A DNA stretch of 9,488 nucleotides, from positions 1 to 9,488 of the forward strand of contig JALLOL010000085.1 in assembly GCA_027717875.1 (NCBI GenBank), given 5' to 3'. Shown piece by piece: positions 7,112-9,488 of the stretch. Each line of letters opens with the position of its first letter. Position 1 is the first letter of the stretch. The notes beneath the pieces are model-generated. The model had not been told where the DNA came from and searched no databases. It worked only from the letters and a program-made list of their open reading frames with translations. The DNA is from Acidobacteria bacterium AH-259-L09 (GTDB taxonomy: Bacteria; Acidobacteriota; UBA6911; RPQK01). The translations under genes and the position numbers were made by a program.

Positions 7112-7160
7112 AGCTTTCGGTTGAACCTTTTCTGCCCCTGCTTCGTTCTAAATATTGAAA

Positions 7161-7167
7161 AGGAGGT
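7161..7167 (+). promoter_or_regulatory. Strong ribosome binding site AGGAGGT deciding the next start
   Basis: A full consensus Shine-Dalgarno lies 7 nt before the ATG at 7175. It overrides an upstream in-frame start that would overlap the DUF1080 gene, and it places the signal peptide at the true N-terminus. Such a strong site suggests high expression. Confidence 0.9.
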
Positions 7168-7174
7168 ATCAAAA

Positions 7175-7726
7175 ATGCGACTCAGACGATATGTAATCGC
7201 AATTTTCTTGATTTTCCTGTTCGAGTCCACATCGCAGGCCGCACCCGGCAGATGGCTGCATGTGCGGGTCGAGGAAGCCGGAAAAGGAGAAAAGGTCAAG
7301 GTGAATATCCCTCTTGCCTTGGTAGAGACTGTCTTGCCGCTGGTCAAAGAACAACACTTGGCGAAGGGTCGGATTCGATTGCAGGAGAAGGGCTTCACGG
7401 TCAGCGATCTTAGGGAGGTTTGGAGAACGCTCAGGGCTGAGGGAGACATGACGCTAGTCGAGCTGGAGTCCTCCGATGCGGATGTGCGAGTCTTTATCGA
7501 GGGTGATTACTTGCGGGTCAAGTCGGCTGAGACCTCGGAGAAAAAGATCGAGATCAATGTCCCCGCCCCAGTCGTCGATGCGCTGCTTTCGGGTGAGGGA
7601 GAAGAGATCGATATCTTAGCGGCACTTCAAGTCCTCCAGCAGATGGGTGGTCAGGAAATTGTTTCCGTCCAAGACGACGATACATCGGTAAGGGTCTGGA
7701 TCGACGAAAGTAATGAAACCCAATAG
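7175..7726 (+). CDS. Secreted protein of unknown function with two related repeats
   Basis: 183 residues from an ATG with a perfect AGGAGGT site. Residues 1-23 are a Sec signal peptide (basic MRLRR, hydrophobic VIAIFLIFLF, cleavage near SQAA). The mature part looks like an internal duplication. Half 1 (about 27-109) has WLHVRVEE, then KVKVNIPLALVETVLPLV, a helix around LREVWRTLRAEG, and VELESSDADVRVFIEGD. Half 2 (about 112-178) has YLRVKSAE, then KIEINVPAPVVDALL, a helix around DILAALQVLQQMGG, and VSVQDDDTSVRVWIDES. Each half thus runs strand, strand-helix, helix, paired strands. Half 1 carries an extra stretch of roughly 15 residues (KEQHLAKGRIRLQEK). The protein is acidic and has no Cys pairs or catalytic motif that I can identify. 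It follows DUF1080 by 86 nt. I recognise no characterised family; a periplasmic binding or anti-sigma-linked role would be a guess. Confidence 0.85.
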   Translation: MRLRRYVIAIFLIFLFESTSQAAPGRWLHVRVEEAGKGEKVKVNIPLALVETVLPLVKEQHLAKGRIRLQEKGFTVSDLREVWRTLRAEGDMTLVELESSDADVRVFIEGDYLRVKSAETSEKKIEINVPAPVVDALLSGEGEEIDILAALQVLQQMGGQEIVSVQDDDTSVRVWIDESNETQ

Positions 7727-7864
7727 GCTCACGACTGACAGGGTGAACTTGTATCGGGTTGAAGGTTTGAAAGTTGAAGATTAGAAAGTTAAAGTTCAAA
7801 ACCTGAAGTGAGAAAGTAACATCAAGTTGAATATGTAACCCACCGCAACCTTCAACCTTCAACC
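7727..7864. repeat. Convergent intergenic region with inverted 7-bp repeats (GGTTGAA type)
   Basis: From 7757 the plus strand carries GGTTGAA and then degraded copies roughly every 7 bp (GTT or ATT at 7758, 7765, 7774, 7781, 7789 and 7795), fading by about 7830. On the other side, three exact-period units in the opposite orientation (CAACCTT, CAACCTT, CAACCAT) fill 7846-7866. GGTTGAAGGTT (7757-7767) can therefore pair with AACCTTCAACC (7847-7857 or 7854-7864) across about 80 nt. The region lies between two convergent genes, and its right arm encodes the last codons and stop of the membrane protein. Confidence 0.6.
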
Positions 7865-8529
7865 ATTTTTGAATCCTGGCTCCTGACGAGGGACAAAAGT
7901 GCCTTCGCGATTCCTCCAAAAAGTGCCCCTATAACAACCGTGTATGCGATCCAGAAAGTCAGCTGCGGCAGGAGACCGATCCAGAAAAACCTTGCCCATG
8001 CTCCCATCTGGGGGAGGTCCGGAGGCGGAGCGTCATAGTGAGTACCCCAATTGCCCAATATGGCGAACAGCATGACGAGGACTACAGGAATGCGCGCGGC
8101 GACTCCATAGGCCAGCAAAGCCTTGGCGAAGGCGGGCCAAGCTCGAAACTGAATAGCCGTTATTGCCAGCGAAGCCAGAGCCAAAAGAATGAGCTGGCCT
8201 CCTGTTTGGAGCTGCAGCAGCCTGGCCAGGAAAACGAAGAGCGTAAAAGCGACCAGGCCCAGACATGCGTAAGCGATGATTCTCCCCCCACCAGGAGCGT
8301 CAGGGTTCAGCTTGGCTAGTTTCAGCCCAAAATAGATGCCGAAGATCGGCACGAGCCAGGCTATGCCGACAAGAGCACCACCGCCACCAGCTTCGGGATT
8401 AAACAAGAGCGAGGACCAGTTTTTGAGTTCGCCGACCAGCCGCAAGATTGTGACTCCCAGGCTGATCAGCGCTGGCACCAAAATAAGATGCATGATTGAC
8501 ACGCGACTGTTTGATGATACCTCTGACAT
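7852..8529 (-). CDS. Six-helix integral membrane protein, function unknown
   Basis: 225 residues from an ATG at 8529, preceded by AAGGGAG (8535-8541) at good spacing. Predicted membrane helices lie at about 12-33, 51-71, 84-106, 110-127, 134-158 and 181-209. Glycine-rich linkers (AGGGGALVG, APGGGR) and a proline-rich loop, GNWGTHYDAPPPDLPQ (159-174), lie between them. The loop's Trp, His, Tyr and Asp are the most distinctive polar residues and the best candidates for conserved function. No transporter signature, nucleotide-binding motif or signal peptide is seen. The gene is convergent with the two-repeat gene and lies 164 nt downstream of the methyltransferase on the same strand. The C-terminal MVEG and the stop codon are read from an intergenic repeat, so the ancestral end may have been elsewhere. 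I do not recognise a named family. Confidence 0.82.
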   Translation of the reverse strand: MSEVSSNSRVSIMHLILVPALISLGVTILRLVGELKNWSSLLFNPEAGGGGALVGIAWLVPIFGIYFGLKLAKLNPDAPGGGRIIAYACLGLVAFTLFVFLARLLQLQTGGQLILLALASLAITAIQFRAWPAFAKALLAYGVAARIPVVLVMLFAILGNWGTHYDAPPPDLPQMGAWARFFWIGLLPQLTFWIAYTVVIGALFGGIAKALLSLVRSQDSKMVEG

Positions 8530-8693
8530 AATAACTCCCTTGGGATTCTAGCAGCCAACAATAGACTTTGTCAGCTTCGTACCGGTCCGGACCGTCCGGA
8601 TACTACAGCTATTGGGCTTTTGAGCTGTTGTCTATTGTCTGTGGTGTGTGGTCTGTGGTCAGGCCCATAGCGCCGCGCAGTTGTCAGCTGAAC
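8530..8693. other. Intergenic region with short repeats and a palindrome, no gene seen
   Basis: No credible coding frame. Contents: a perfect 10-bp palindrome GGTCCGGACC (8584-8593) whose GTCCGGA is repeated 9 bp on (8585-8591 and 8594-8600); a 7-bp-period array (8628-8662); a 9-bp inverted pair ACAATAGAC (8558-8566) and GTCTATTGT (8630-8638); and two copies of TTGTCAGCT (8568 and 8681). A promoter for the leftward membrane protein gene may lie here, but I could not identify one. Confidence 0.6.
8628..8662. repeat. Five-unit array with exact 7-bp period, consensus TGGTCTG
   Basis: Five consecutive heptamers each differ from TGGTCTG by at most two bases. The first two start with TT rather than TG, the third has G at position 5, the fourth is exact, and the fifth ends CAG. 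There are no insertions between units. It is non-coding and lies between the methyltransferase stop and the membrane protein start. Confidence 0.7.
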
Positions 8694-9488
8694 TCAAACG
8701 GCCAGCAATGTCGTCAGCAGGTAACCACCCCTCTTGTCACTTTCGTCCCTGGTTTGGTGATACACATCTTCGGTGACTTTGGAGCGGAAATAGGTGGAGC
8801 CAAGGAAGGCAAAGAGCCGCTCGGCCCTATGTGCGCTGACGGGTTCATCCAGAGATCCTTCCTCAAACGCGAGACGCTGCCGGACGAGCCTGCTCAATTC
8901 ATCCCTGGGAGCATTGGCGTAATGTGCACGCACACAGATGCCTCCCTTCTTGAGTAGACCTCGCAGGTTCCGGGAGATGACCTTGTCAGTGAGCATTGAA
9001 TCGTACACAGTTTCTGAATCGTCCTCTACCGTTTCTTCCTCCGGATCTGGCTCGCGAGCCCAGGCCAAATGTTTCGCTACCGCCGCATCTGCTTTATGAT
9101 GAAAGCCGTTCTCCTCGCAAGGCTGATCATTGTCGGGATTTGGGACAATGTTGGGAAAAACGAAGATTACCAGATCCGCTTGCCCCTGGGGCAAAGAGAA
9201 ATCGGGTAGCTCAGTCTCAATCAGCTCCACCCGCCGCGGCCAGTCTTTGCCCAGTTGTCGCAACCGCTTCTTGGCCAATTTCAGCAGAAATGAAGATCTA
9301 TCGATTCCTGCCAGGCGAGAATCGGGGAAGCTCCTGGAGAGACGCGTCAACATATGTCCGGCTCCGCAGGCGTAATCGATGATTCGCTGCGGAGGTCGCG
9401 CAAAGAATGAAGAGATGTGCTCTGCGATCCTCCGATAGGCATAAGTGTGTGCCGAGTCGCTGCTGCGGCTCTGCCACCATTTTCCTAG
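8694..9488 (-). CDS. Class I SAM-dependent methyltransferase (partial, 5' end beyond right edge)
   Basis: The frame is open from the right edge to a TGA at 8694-8696, giving 264 residues with no start codon before the SAM site, so the N-terminus lies outside the window. An internal ATG at 9353 falls after motif I and cannot be the start. Numbered from the first visible codon: motif I IIDYACGAGH (36-45), motif II LAGIDRS (59-65, Asp63 expected to bind SAM ribose), then VELIETELPDF (87-97), motif IV-like ADLVIFVFPNI (104-114) and LKKGGICVRAHY (179-190). Between motif IV and the last strand is an acidic insertion, REPDPEEETVEDDSETVYDS (145-164), which probably shapes the substrate pocket. The Rossmann fold is clear, but the methyl acceptor is not: small-molecule, lipid or quinone methylation are all possible. 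The next gene on this strand starts 164 nt downstream. Confidence 0.88.
   Translation of the reverse strand, partial: LGKWWQSRSSDSAHTYAYRRIAEHISSFFARPPQRIIDYACGAGHMLTRLSRSFPDSRLAGIDRSSFLLKLAKKRLRQLGKDWPRRVELIETELPDFSLPQGQADLVIFVFPNIVPNPDNDQPCEENGFHHKADAAVAKHLAWAREPDPEEETVEDDSETVYDSMLTDKVISRNLRGLLKKGGICVRAHYANAPRDELSRLVRQRLAFEEGSLDEPVSAHRAERLFAFLGSTYFRSKVTEDVYHQTRDESDKRGGYLLTTLLAV

Noticed and set aside
7046..7174. N-terminal extension of the two-repeat secreted protein
   Set aside because: It would overlap the DUF1080 gene and read through the hairpin, while a consensus AGGAGGT and a signal peptide define the ATG at 7175.
890..8566. 11-bp inverted match GTCTATTGTTG (890-900) and CAACAATAGAC (8556-8566)
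   Set aside because: Several shared 11-mers are expected by chance in a 9.5-kb window on both strands, and the orientation relative to the nearby genes differs.
8568..9382. Plus-strand frames over the right end
   Set aside because: They are antisense to the methyltransferase, whose motifs I and II read in the minus frame. The first would also begin inside the repeat-rich gap.
1..9488. CRISPR array, tRNA, rRNA, transposase or integrase
   Set aside because: No spaced identical repeats of CRISPR length, no cloverleaf that I could find, and none of the translated genes shows recombinase features.

Overview
The window looks like ordinary chromosomal DNA of a free-living, Gram-negative-type bacterium of moderate GC content. 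The best guess is a member of the Acidobacteriota or a similar soil or sediment lineage. This rests on a periplasm-spanning exporter (membrane-fusion protein plus ABC subunits), a DUF1080 secreted protein, several uncharacterised membrane or secreted proteins of a kind I associate with acidobacterial genomes, and intergenic arrays of degenerate 7-bp repeats. The taxonomic call is inference; no rRNA or other marker gene is present.

Layout, left to right. (1) 1-870, minus: the N-terminal 290 residues of a single-pass membrane protein with a long coiled coil, cut by the left edge. (2) 954-1325, plus: a possible small protein of unknown function. (3) 1362-2990, minus: a biotin-dependent acyl-CoA carboxylase carboxyltransferase subunit, closest to methylcrotonyl-CoA carboxylase beta. 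(4) 2991-3079: an AT-rich divergent promoter region. (5) 3080-6349, plus: a compact three-gene exporter operon (HlyD/YbhG-type membrane-fusion lipoprotein, ABC ATPase, ABC-2 permease) with a 4-nt gap and then an ATGA overlap. (6) 6429-7088, plus: a secreted DUF1080 (3-keto-disaccharide hydrolase family) protein. (7) 7175-7726, plus: a secreted protein of unknown function made of two related halves. (8) 7852-8529, minus: a six-helix membrane protein of unknown function, convergent with (7). (9) 8694-9488, minus: a class I SAM-dependent methyltransferase cut by the right edge. Two of the nine genes are therefore partial, and both run off the window without a stop or start.

How the genes work together: only the exporter trio is a clear functional unit. 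The fusion protein would bridge the inner-membrane ABC complex to an outer-membrane channel encoded elsewhere. The DUF1080 and two-repeat genes follow on the same strand after about 80-nt gaps, each with its own strong ribosome binding site. They may be co-transcribed with the exporter, but a hairpin after the DUF1080 stop suggests partial separation. The carboxylase subunit stands alone here, without its biotin carboxylase partner.

I see no mobile element, CRISPR array, tRNA, rRNA or convincing new multi-gene system. The least explained signals are three intergenic arrays with a 7-bp period and different consensus sequences, one of which supplies the stop codon of a neighbouring gene, and the internally duplicated secreted protein.
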